In this document: piece by piece, positions 6,042 to 12,594 of the stretch
Position numbering within the stretch: the first letter of the stretch is position 1
How the letters are laid out: the number at the start of each line of letters is the position of its first letter
Assembly (NCBI GenBank): GCA_937952345.1
Contig: CALFYN010000818.1
Location: forward strand, 1 to 15,272
Length of the DNA: 15,272 nucleotides
From: an uncultured Acidobacteriota bacterium
GTDB taxonomy: Bacteria; Acidobacteriota; Terriglobia; Bryobacterales; Bryobacteraceae
Direction of reading: 5' to 3'
The notes under the pieces: generated by a model
Databases searched by the model: none
Seen by the model: the letters and a program-made list of their open reading frames with translations, nothing else
What the model was told of the DNA's origin: nothing
Translations under genes and position numbers: made by a program

Positions 6042-7541
6042 ATGATGAAGGCGATCGTTCTTGTGTTGCTGGCCTGCGCGGCTCAGGCCGCGGTGAAACT
6101 GCCGGCCCTGATTTCCGACAACATGGTGCTGCAGCAGCGAATGCCCGTGCGCATCTGGGGTTCGGCGACACCCGGTGAAGAAGTAACGGTGACGCTCGGC
6201 CAGACGCAAGTCAAGGCGTTCGCCCTCGAGGACGGGCGCTTCGACGTGTTCCTGCCCCCGCTGAGCGCCGGCGGACCCTACACCATGACCATCGCCGGCT
6301 CCAATACAATTACTATCCAAAATGTTTTAGTGGGCGAAGTGTGGGTCGCCTCCGGACAATCCAACATGGTGTGGCTGCTGCGCAATTCCACCAACGCGGA
6401 AAAGGAAATCGCCGCCGCCAACCATCCGCAAATCCGCTTCTTTCAGGTGAAGACCACCGTATCGGCCACCCCGCAAACCGACGTCACCGATGCCTCCTGG
6501 AAAGTCTGCACTCCCGAGAATGCGCCCGTCTTTTCCGGCGTGGCATACTTCTTCGCGCGCCACCTCATGGAAACGCGCGGCGTGCCCGTCGGCATTGTGC
6601 AATCGGCGGTCGGCGGAACGCCCGCCCAGGCCTGGACCCGTCATGAAGCCCTCTTCGACGATCTGAACCTGCACTGGTATCTCGATAACTGGGACAAAGC
6701 CGCCAAGCAGTATCCGGCGCAGAAGAAGAAGTACGACCAGGCGCTGGCCAAGTGGAAAAAGGAAGCAGCCGCCGCCAAGGCCGCCGGAAAAGCCGTCCCG
6801 CGCGCTCCATCGCAGCCCCAGGGCGCTCCCGGACATCCCCATTCCCCCTCCGGCTTGTACAACGGCATGATCGCCCCACTCGTTGATTACGGCATTCGCG
6901 GAGCCATCTGGTATCAGGGCGAGGCCAACGCCGGACCCACCGACAACGAACTCTACCGCCGCCTCTTCGGCGCCATGATCCTCGATTGGCGCAAGCAGTG
7001 GGGCCAGGGGCAGTTCCCATTTTTATGGGTGCAACTGGCCAGCTTCAATCCCCCGGCAGGCCGCGAGTGGGCCGTCATCCGCGATTCGCAAACCGCGACC
7101 CTCGAACTCGCCAACACCGGCCAGGCGCTCGCCATCGATGTCGGCGAGCCCAACGATATCCACCCCAAGGATAAGTTGACCGTCGGCACGCGGCTCGCCC
7201 TCACCGCCCGCGCCGTCGCCTACGGCGAGAAGATTGAGTACTCCGGCCCCGAGTTGCGCGGCGTCACACGCGAACGTAACGCCCTCCGTGTGTGGTTCCA
7301 TCACGTCGGCTCGGGCCTCGCCGCCAAGGATGGCCAGCAACTCACGGGCTTCCGCATTTCCAATTCCGACCGGCGTTTCTTCAAGGCAGAAGCCGTGCTG
7401 GAAGGGAATACCGTAGTGGTGTCCAGTCCCCTGGTGAAGGAGCCGGTGTACGTGCGTTATGCCTGGGAAAACGACCCGGTGGCGAATTTGATCAATAAGG
7501 AAGGCCTGCCGGCGGTGCCCTTCCGCACGGACGGGAAATAA
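6042..7541 (+). CDS. Sialate O-acetylesterase-family (SASA) esterase, secreted
   Basis: This 499-aa exported esterase is of the SGNH/SASA type, which removes O-acetyl groups from sialic acid or from plant-type sugars. After a signal peptide (KAIVLVLLACAAQA) comes a small beta domain (about 20-95, LPALISDNMVLQQRMPVRIW). The catalytic part follows, with nucleophile S107 in VASGQSNM, then GIVQSAVGGTPAQAW, AIWYQGEANAG, and D372/H374 in NDIHPKDK. A lysine/alanine-rich, probably coiled segment with a Pro-rich stretch (about 220-265) is a usual family insertion. A C-terminal beta domain follows. A very strong Shine-Dalgarno AGGAGG at 6031-6036 sits 5 bp before the ATG and overlaps the preceding stop. 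Sialic acid itself is only one possible substrate; soil homologues often work on acetylated plant glycans. Confidence 0.92.
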   Translation: MMKAIVLVLLACAAQAAVKLPALISDNMVLQQRMPVRIWGSATPGEEVTVTLGQTQVKAFALEDGRFDVFLPPLSAGGPYTMTIAGSNTITIQNVLVGEVWVASGQSNMVWLLRNSTNAEKEIAAANHPQIRFFQVKTTVSATPQTDVTDASWKVCTPENAPVFSGVAYFFARHLMETRGVPVGIVQSAVGGTPAQAWTRHEALFDDLNLHWYLDNWDKAAKQYPAQKKKYDQALAKWKKEAAAAKAAGKAVPRAPSQPQGAPGHPHSPSGLYNGMIAPLVDYGIRGAIWYQGEANAGPTDNELYRRLFGAMILDWRKQWGQGQFPFLWVQLASFNPPAGREWAVIRDSQTATLELANTGQALAIDVGEPNDIHPKDKLTVGTRLALTARAVAYGEKIEYSGPELRGVTRERNALRVWFHHVGSGLAAKDGQQLTGFRISNSDRRFFKAEAVLEGNTVVVSSPLVKEPVYVRYAWENDPVANLINKEGLPAVPFRTDGK

Positions 7542-7546
7542 TCAAC

Positions 7547-8848
7547 ATGGATCGTTACGCAAAATCGCGCGCCATGCTGGCGCGGGCCGCGAAATCACTG
7601 ACGGGCGGCGTGAGCAGCCCTTTCCGCGCCAAGGCTCCCGTGCCTTTGTTCTTCGCCGATGGCGAAGGGCCGCGCCTCACCGACGTCGATGGCAACGGAT
7701 ACATCGACTATGCCCTTGCCTGGGGCCCCCTCATCCTCGGCCACCGGCATCCGGTGCTGGTCGACGCCATGCGCCGCCAGGCCGACAAGCCGCATAACTA
7801 CGGCGCGCAGCACGACCTCGAATGCGAAGTCTCCGAACGCATTCAGGCCATGGTGCCCTGCGCCGAATTGGTCGCCTACAGTTCCACCGGCAGCGAAGCC
7901 GTGGCCGCCGTCTGGCGCATTGCCCGCGCCGTCACGGGCCGCCACCGCATCCTCCGCTTCGAAGGGCATTATCACGGCTGGCACGATCAGGCGCTCATCA
8001 GCTACCGCCCCAACCCCGAGCGTATGGGGCTGCCCGATGCTCCCTGTCCCACCCTCGATTCGAAGGGCCAAGTGGCCAACGTCGTCGAGAACGTCGTCGT
8101 CTGCCCGTGGAACGATGCCGCCGCGCTCGAACGCTGTTTCGAGCGTTACGAAAACCAGATCGCCGCGGTCATCACCGAACCCGTCTTGTGCAACAGCGGC
8201 TGCCTCGTGCCCGAACCGGAGTTCCTCGAAGGCCTCCAGCGCATTCCCCGCGAGCGCGGCGCGCTGTTGATCTTCGATGAAGTGATCACCGGCTTCCGCA
8301 TGGCTCCCGGCGGAGCGCAGCAACACTTCGGCGTCGTACCCGATCTGGCCACCTTCGGCAAGGCCGTGGCCGGCGGCATCACGCTCAGCGCCTTCGCGGG
8401 GCGAAAAGAATACATGGAGAGCATGCTCACCGGCGTCGCCTACGGCGGCACCTTCAACGGCAATCCGCTGGGCATGGCCGCTGCCGTGGCCACGCTCGAT
8501 GTGCTGCGAGACGGTTCCGCGCTGGCCCACGCCAACCGCATGGGCGAACTGCTGCGGCAGGGCATCGCCAATGCCGCGCGCGAGGCCGGCATCCCGCTCG
8601 TCACCACCGGATTCGGCGCCGCATTCTCCCTCCATTTCAACGAAAAAACCACGCTGCGCAACTACCGCGATACGTTCACCGATGACAAAGACCGGCTCGC
8701 GCGCTTCATCCGCGAGGCGCTCGACGAGGGACTCTTCCTGCTCCCCGATGGCCGCATCTATGTGTCCGCCGTCCACACCGAACGCGAAGTCGAAGAGACG
8801 GTTCAGGCCGCCAAACGCGTGTTCGCCCGGCAAGGATCCCGCTCGTGA
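7547..8848 (+). CDS. Class III aminotransferase, glutamate-1-semialdehyde 2,1-aminomutase-like
   Basis: This 433-aa cytoplasmic PLP enzyme is of aminotransferase class III. Visible landmarks: LTGGVSSPFR and DVDGNGYIDYALAWGPLILG at the N-terminus, the cofactor-binding STGSEAV region, FEGHYHGWHD, D244 in LIFDEVITGFR, and the Schiff-base lysine K272 in DLATFGKAVAGG. YGGTFNGNPLGMAA follows near residue 300. This arrangement is that of HemL (tetrapyrrole synthesis). However, several HemL-type stretches differ, for example HYHGWHD and ITLSAFAGRKEY, and no other haem gene is nearby. I infer a related transaminase or aminomutase acting on an amino sugar or amino acid, and leave out the symbol hemL. 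It lies 5 bp after the esterase stop, with no clear own ribosome-binding site, and overlaps the next gene by 4 bp. No signal peptide. Confidence 0.85.
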   Translation: MDRYAKSRAMLARAAKSLTGGVSSPFRAKAPVPLFFADGEGPRLTDVDGNGYIDYALAWGPLILGHRHPVLVDAMRRQADKPHNYGAQHDLECEVSERIQAMVPCAELVAYSSTGSEAVAAVWRIARAVTGRHRILRFEGHYHGWHDQALISYRPNPERMGLPDAPCPTLDSKGQVANVVENVVVCPWNDAAALERCFERYENQIAAVITEPVLCNSGCLVPEPEFLEGLQRIPRERGALLIFDEVITGFRMAPGGAQQHFGVVPDLATFGKAVAGGITLSAFAGRKEYMESMLTGVAYGGTFNGNPLGMAAAVATLDVLRDGSALAHANRMGELLRQGIANAAREAGIPLVTTGFGAAFSLHFNEKTTLRNYRDTFTDDKDRLARFIREALDEGLFLLPDGRIYVSAVHTEREVEETVQAAKRVFARQGSRS

Positions 8849-10581
8849 TCGCCGCCCGCGCCGGTTTGCTTTGCGCGCTCTTGCTGAGTGGCTCGGCCTT
8901 CGCCCAGGAGTACACACTCGGCCCCGATTCCCAGCGTCAGGCCGGTGTGCCGAAAGGCTCCGTCACCCAACACACCTGGACCAGCCGCATCTTTCCCGGC
9001 ACCGTGCGCGACTACTGGATCTACGTCCCCGCCCAATACGATGCCTCGCGCCCAACCCCCTTCATGATCATTCAGGATGGCGCCGGCATGGTGCGCGAAG
9101 CGGGCGCCTTCCGTGTCCCCATCGTGCTCGACAATCTCATCCACAAGAAACAAATCCCCGTCATGATCGGGATCTTCATCAATCCCGGCGTGATGCCCGC
9201 CGCCTCCCCCGATCAACAGGCCCGCTACAACCGCTCCTTCGAGTACGACGCCCTCGGGCCCCGCTATGCGCGCTTTCTCATCGAAGAGATCATCCCGGAA
9301 GTCGCCAAAAAGCACAACCTGTCGAACAACCCCGATGACCGCGGCCTGATGGGATCGAGCTCCGGCGGGATCGCCGCCTTCACCGCCGCCTGGGAACGCC
9401 CCGATCAATTCCACCGCGTCATCAGCTTCATCGGCAGCTTCGTCAATCTGCGTGGCGGCCAGAACTATCCCACCCTCATCCGCAAGACAGAGCCGAAGCC
9501 GCTGCGCATCTTCCTCCAGGACGGCCGCGCCGACCAGAACATTTACGGTGGAAATTGGTTTATCGCCAATGAGGACATGGCCTCCGCCCTCGATTACGCC
9601 GGCTATGACATGAAGTTCGAAATCGGCATCGAAGGCCACAACGGCAAACACGGCTCCGCCATTCTGCCCGACGTCATGCGCTGGCTGTGGCGCGATTATC
9701 CGCGGCCCATTCAAAAGAGCACCCAGATGAAGGACCGCCATTTCCTGTCGCTCGCCCTCGACCCCGCCAGCGATTGGGAACTGGTCAGCAGCGGCCACCG
9801 CTTCACCGAAGGCCCGGCCGTCGACAAACAGGGCAACGTATTCTTCACCGACATCCCCAACAACCGCATCCACCGCATCGGCATCGACGGCAAAGTCACC
9901 GTCTTCAAGGAAGACACGGGCGCGGCCAACGGCCTCATGTTCGGTCCCGACGGACGGCTCTATGCCTGCCAGAACGGGCGCAAGCGCATCGTCGCCTACG
10001 GCATGGATGGCTCGGAAACCGTCATTGTGGACGGCGTCACCTCCAACGACCTCGTCATCAACAGTAAGGGCGAGATCTGGTTCACCGATCCTCCCGGTAA
10101 AAAAGTGTGGTTCGTCGATGCCACCCGCAACAAGCGCGTCGTGCTCGACAAAGGCTTCGAGTTTCCCAACGGCATCATGCTCTCGCCGGATCAATCCCTG
10201 CTCATGGTCGCCGATTCGCGCGGCAAGTGGGTGTGGTCGTTTCAGGTGCAGCCGGATGGATCGCTCGAAAACGGTGTGCCGTTCTACCGGCTGGAAACGC
10301 CCGACGATTCCTCCTCCAGCACCGCCGACGGCATGACGGTGGATACCGAGGGCCACCTCTGGGTCACCACGCGCATGGGCCTGCAAGTGCTCGATCAACC
10401 AGGGCGCGTCGTGGGCATTCTCAGCAAGCCGCACGATGGCGCGCTCTCGAACGTTGTCTTCGGAGGCCCCGATCTCGATTGGGTCTTCGTCACCGCGCAG
10501 GACCGCGTCTACAAGCGCCACATGAAGCGCAAGGGCGTCACTCCCTGGACCGTGCTCAAGCCTCCTCAGCCGCGCCTGTAG
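8845..10581 (+). CDS. Secreted fusion: esterase-D-type hydrolase plus SMP-30/gluconolactonase domain
   Basis: This 578-aa protein joins two enzymes. After a signal peptide (LLCALLLSGSAFAQ), residues of about 30-290 are a putative esterase (enterochelin/feruloyl-esterase-like alpha/beta hydrolase). Its nucleophile elbow is G170-S-S-S-G with likely S172, and candidate acid and base lie in FLQDGRADQN and EGHNGKHGSA. From about residue 305 to 570 a six-bladed SMP-30/gluconolactonase/LRE propeller follows. The expected metal ligands are visible: E322 in FTEGPAV, N401 in TSNDLV, N442 in EFPNGIM and D495 in TADGMTV. The start is GTG at 8845, whose GTGA overlaps the stop of the aminotransferase. The combination suggests exported ester cleavage followed by lactone opening of a released sugar acid. 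Substrates are inferred, not shown. Confidence 0.87.
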   Translation: MIAARAGLLCALLLSGSAFAQEYTLGPDSQRQAGVPKGSVTQHTWTSRIFPGTVRDYWIYVPAQYDASRPTPFMIIQDGAGMVREAGAFRVPIVLDNLIHKKQIPVMIGIFINPGVMPAASPDQQARYNRSFEYDALGPRYARFLIEEIIPEVAKKHNLSNNPDDRGLMGSSSGGIAAFTAAWERPDQFHRVISFIGSFVNLRGGQNYPTLIRKTEPKPLRIFLQDGRADQNIYGGNWFIANEDMASALDYAGYDMKFEIGIEGHNGKHGSAILPDVMRWLWRDYPRPIQKSTQMKDRHFLSLALDPASDWELVSSGHRFTEGPAVDKQGNVFFTDIPNNRIHRIGIDGKVTVFKEDTGAANGLMFGPDGRLYACQNGRKRIVAYGMDGSETVIVDGVTSNDLVINSKGEIWFTDPPGKKVWFVDATRNKRVVLDKGFEFPNGIMLSPDQSLLMVADSRGKWVWSFQVQPDGSLENGVPFYRLETPDDSSSSTADGMTVDTEGHLWVTTRMGLQVLDQPGRVVGILSKPHDGALSNVVFGGPDLDWVFVTAQDRVYKRHMKRKGVTPWTVLKPPQPRL

Positions 10582-10600
10582 GTGGTTGCTGAAAAAATCC

Positions 10601-10620
10601 GCGTTTATCGGCGTTTATCG
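10601..10620. repeat. 10-bp tandem repeat in a convergent intergenic gap
   Basis: Two exact head-to-tail copies of GCGTTTATCG, followed by a partial third (GCG), sit in the 78-bp space between the convergent esterase/SMP-30 and sialidase-like genes. They are preceded by a run of six A (10592-10597). The unit resembles short GCGTTTATC-type intergenic repeats I recall from many environmental genomes. I see no stable stem-loop with a T-tract here, so it is not called a terminator. Confidence 0.6.
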
Positions 10621-10659
10621 GCGGCCGGCTAAGATACCTCAGCAGGCTACGGGGCGCCT

Positions 10660-11658
10660 TTACTCCACCCGAATCTTCGCCAGATAAATCGCCGTGTTTC
10701 CCTCGTGCGACGAATAATACAGCGTCCACAGCAGATTCTCGTGCCACACAAACCCGGGATAGCTGGAATCGCCGCCGCTCTCCAGTTTCAGTTGCGGCGT
10801 ATACGCCGACATCGTCAGTTCCCCCAGCATCGTCACCGGATTCGAACCGTACTTCTCCGGGAAGCGCCGTCCGCCCGCGATCATCCGCCCCGTCGGCAGA
10901 ATAATGAAGTTCGGCCCGCCGATGAAATACCCACTCTTGGCCCACGTCCATTCCTTGTACGGTGCCTTGCTCCGCCCGATCACGGCGATGTTGTCGCCCG
11001 CCGACATGCGCATCAGCGCGATCGCTTCGCCACTCTTCGTAAAGCGCACCGTGGTCTCATCGCCACCCGGCACCTTCAACTCCTGAATCGTTTCCCACTC
11101 GCGTCCGTCCTTGGATGTCACGAAGATCTGCCGGCGTGGATCCTGCTTGCGCTCGGCGCTCGGCGAGCCGAATTTCGATACGCCATACGCCCGTCCCTTG
11201 TGCCACGTCACGCGCCACAGCCAGTGCCCGTCCTCCAATATCGGATGCGGCTTCGTCCACGTGCGTCCGTCCGAAGAAAACATCACCCGCGGCCGGCGCG
11301 TCTGATACACGCCGTTCGGATACTTCGATCCGCCCGACACAATCATCAGTTCGCCCTTCGCCGTGATCGACAGATGCGGATCGCGCAAATCCGTACCTTC
11401 TTCCACGATCGAGGCTGCCGATTGCCAGTTCGCTCCGTCGGCCGAGGTGATCACCCGCAGTGTCCCGTCATCCGTTAGTCCCGCGCGCGGGGCGTGGCCT
11501 TTGCCTTCCCGAAACACGGCATACCAGCGGTTCTGATATCGAATAATGTCTCCGAATGCCGAGTGTGGAGCCTCATTCCAGATGCGCTGGTGAGAGACAA
11601 CTTCTAATTCCACCCCAGCGGCGGGCAGAGCAAGGAAAGCAAGTAGCAATGGCAGCAT
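10660..11658 (-). CDS. Secreted sialidase-like BNR/Asp-box protein
   Basis: This 332-aa protein has a short signal peptide (MLPLLLAFLALPAAG) and a six-bladed sialidase/neuraminidase-like propeller. Asp-box repeats are visible as SADGANWQ, SSDGRTWT and TSKDGREWE. A YAVFREG motif near the N-terminus recalls the conserved arginine motif of sialidases. It is shorter than classical bacterial sialidases, and catalytic Tyr/Glu cannot be assigned with certainty, so activity on sialic acid is only possible. The BNR fold is also used for non-enzymatic glycan binding. The gene converges on the esterase operon, with a 78-bp gap, and probably belongs to the same glycan theme. The start may be ATG at 11658 or GTG at 11661. 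No Shine-Dalgarno is seen, and a TATAAT lies only 7 bp upstream of the ATG, which suggests a leaderless message. Confidence 0.85.
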   Translation of the reverse strand: MLPLLLAFLALPAAGVELEVVSHQRIWNEAPHSAFGDIIRYQNRWYAVFREGKGHAPRAGLTDDGTLRVITSADGANWQSAASIVEEGTDLRDPHLSITAKGELMIVSGGSKYPNGVYQTRRPRVMFSSDGRTWTKPHPILEDGHWLWRVTWHKGRAYGVSKFGSPSAERKQDPRRQIFVTSKDGREWETIQELKVPGGDETTVRFTKSGEAIALMRMSAGDNIAVIGRSKAPYKEWTWAKSGYFIGGPNFIILPTGRMIAGGRRFPEKYGSNPVTMLGELTMSAYTPQLKLESGGDSSYPGFVWHENLLWTLYYSSHEGNTAIYLAKIRVE

Positions 11659-11665
11659 CACTGCG

Positions 11666-11671
11666 ATTATA
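11666..11671 (-). promoter_or_regulatory. Possible -10 box (TATAAT) of the sialidase-like gene
   Basis: The minus strand reads TATAAT at 11671-11666, a full consensus -10 hexamer. Transcription would start about 7 bp downstream, at or next to the ATG at 11658. No good -35 is present 16-18 bp upstream. The match is therefore suggestive and rests on one hexamer, although its position is apt. Confidence 0.4.
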
Positions 11672-11786
11672 GACCGGATGAACGCCGCACCTTGTAAGAA
11701 CTACCAACTCGCAAGCGCCCTCCGCGATACCCCCATTTGCGGCTATCTGTGGCGTTTGCATTGGGATAGATGTTTCCCGCACCAGT

Positions 11787-11802
11787 TGGCACGGCGATTG
11801 CT
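11787..11802 (+). promoter_or_regulatory. Sigma-54 (-24/-12) promoter of the OmpA-family lipoprotein gene
   Basis: The sequence TGGCACGGCGATTGCT matches the sigma-54 consensus TGGCACG-N4-TTGCW at every defined base. GG (11788-11789) and GC (11800-11801) have the obligatory 10-bp spacing. Transcription would start near 11813, leaving a short leader of about 18 nt that contains the AGAAGGAG ribosome-binding site ahead of GTG 11831. Such promoters need RpoN and an AAA+ enhancer-binding activator. I could not identify a convincing activator site in the 110 bp upstream. Confidence 0.7.
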
Positions 11803-11830
11803 AGAAAAGGACGCAGAAGGAGTTTGAAAC

Positions 11831-12589
11831 GTGACCTACTTTCCTCGGTTCCAAGCGATTGCACTGGGAGCAGCGCTGCTCACCACTTCCGGATGCGCCA
11901 CCAAGCGATACGTGCTCGATCGGGTGAACACCTCTGAGTCAAAAACCACGGCACGCATCGGCGAAGTGGAGAAGAAGACATCAGACCAGATGTCCGCCCT
12001 TGAGGAAAAACAGGCCAATGATGCCTCCCGCCTTGGCGAGATGGCCAAGGGCGCCGATGCGCGCGCCGGTGATGCGCTGCAGAGCGCGGCCAACGCGCAG
12101 ACCGCCGCCAATCAAGCTTCGCAACGCGCCGGAGAAGCCGACGTCAAGGCCGTCAACGCCCATCGCGCCGCCGATCAAGTGAACGCCCGCGTCGAAAGCC
12201 TCGGGCAATTGCGCATGGTCGCTTCCGAAACCGTGCTCTTCAAATTCGCCAGTTCCAAGCTCACCGATGAAGAGATGGGAAAACTCGACCTCATCGCAGA
12301 CAAAGCCAGCGCTAAGTTCCACGTCGTTGAAGTGCACGGCTTCACCGATCAAACCGGAGACCGCAACTACAACCTCAACCTCAGCCGCCAGCGCGCCGAA
12401 GCCGTCGTGCGCTACCTCGCCACCAAGCACAACATCCCGCTGCACCGCATCCAACTCATGGGCTTCGGCGAGAACAGCGTCGAAATGACCGACGTCAAAT
12501 CGAAAGAGCGCAATCGCCTCAGCCGCCGAGTCGAAGTGAAGGTGTTCGCCCCCGGCAACGAAACCGCTCAGGTGAGCCTCTCCCGGTAA
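11831..12589 (+). CDS. OmpA-family peptidoglycan-associated lipoprotein
   Basis: This 252-aa outer-membrane lipoprotein starts at GTG 11831 with AGAAGGAG about 8 bp upstream. The signal peptide ends in TTSGC, with acceptor cysteine at residue 22. Residues of roughly 30-125 form an Ala/Glu/Lys-rich coiled coil (SDQMSALEEKQANDASRLGE and following heptads), a likely periplasmic spacer. The C-terminal OmpA domain (about 130-245) has VLFKFASSKLTDEEMGKL, EVHGFTDQTGDRNYNLNLS, the RAEAVVRYL helix and the ERNRLSRRVEVKV end. This contains the Asp and Arg positions that hold diaminopimelate of peptidoglycan. The role is to tether the outer membrane to the cell wall. It is preceded by an exact sigma-54 promoter motif and ends 5 bp from the convergent leuS stop. 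Confidence 0.92.
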   Translation: MTYFPRFQAIALGAALLTTSGCATKRYVLDRVNTSESKTTARIGEVEKKTSDQMSALEEKQANDASRLGEMAKGADARAGDALQSAANAQTAANQASQRAGEADVKAVNAHRAADQVNARVESLGQLRMVASETVLFKFASSKLTDEEMGKLDLIADKASAKFHVVEVHGFTDQTGDRNYNLNLSRQRAEAVVRYLATKHNIPLHRIQLMGFGENSVEMTDVKSKERNRLSRRVEVKVFAPGNETAQVSLSR

Positions 12590-12594
12590 CGCGC

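Larger units (their letters stand above)
4020..10581 (+). other. Predicted five-gene operon
   Basis: Five plus-strand genes follow with junctions of -4 (ATGA at 4622-4625), +10, +5 and -4 (GTGA at 8845-8848) bp. No room exists for internal terminators or conventional promoters. Order: DNA glycosylase, PhoPQ-related hydrolase, sialate O-acetylesterase-like, GSAM-like PLP enzyme, esterase/SMP-30 fusion. Transcription probably starts in the 51-bp gap at 3969-4019, where I see no convincing consensus promoter. The 78-bp gap after the last gene shows no clear rho-independent terminator. Confidence 0.75.

Noticed and set aside
7595..8917. 440-codon open frame on the minus strand
   Set aside because: It mirrors the GSAM-like aminotransferase gene. 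No motifs are present, and the translation again has the composition of an antisense shadow.
8803..10521. 572-codon open frame on the minus strand
   Set aside because: It is fully antisense to the esterase/SMP-30 gene, which has clear family motifs, signal peptide and coupling to its neighbour. Its translation is a low-complexity Asp/Gly/Ala/Val mix typical of antisense frames in GC-rich DNA.
10570..10600. Terminator after the operon (TCAGC...GCTGA followed by A6)
   Set aside because: The stem is only 5 bp with a long loop, and the tract is A rather than T on the plus strand. On the minus strand the T run precedes the stem.
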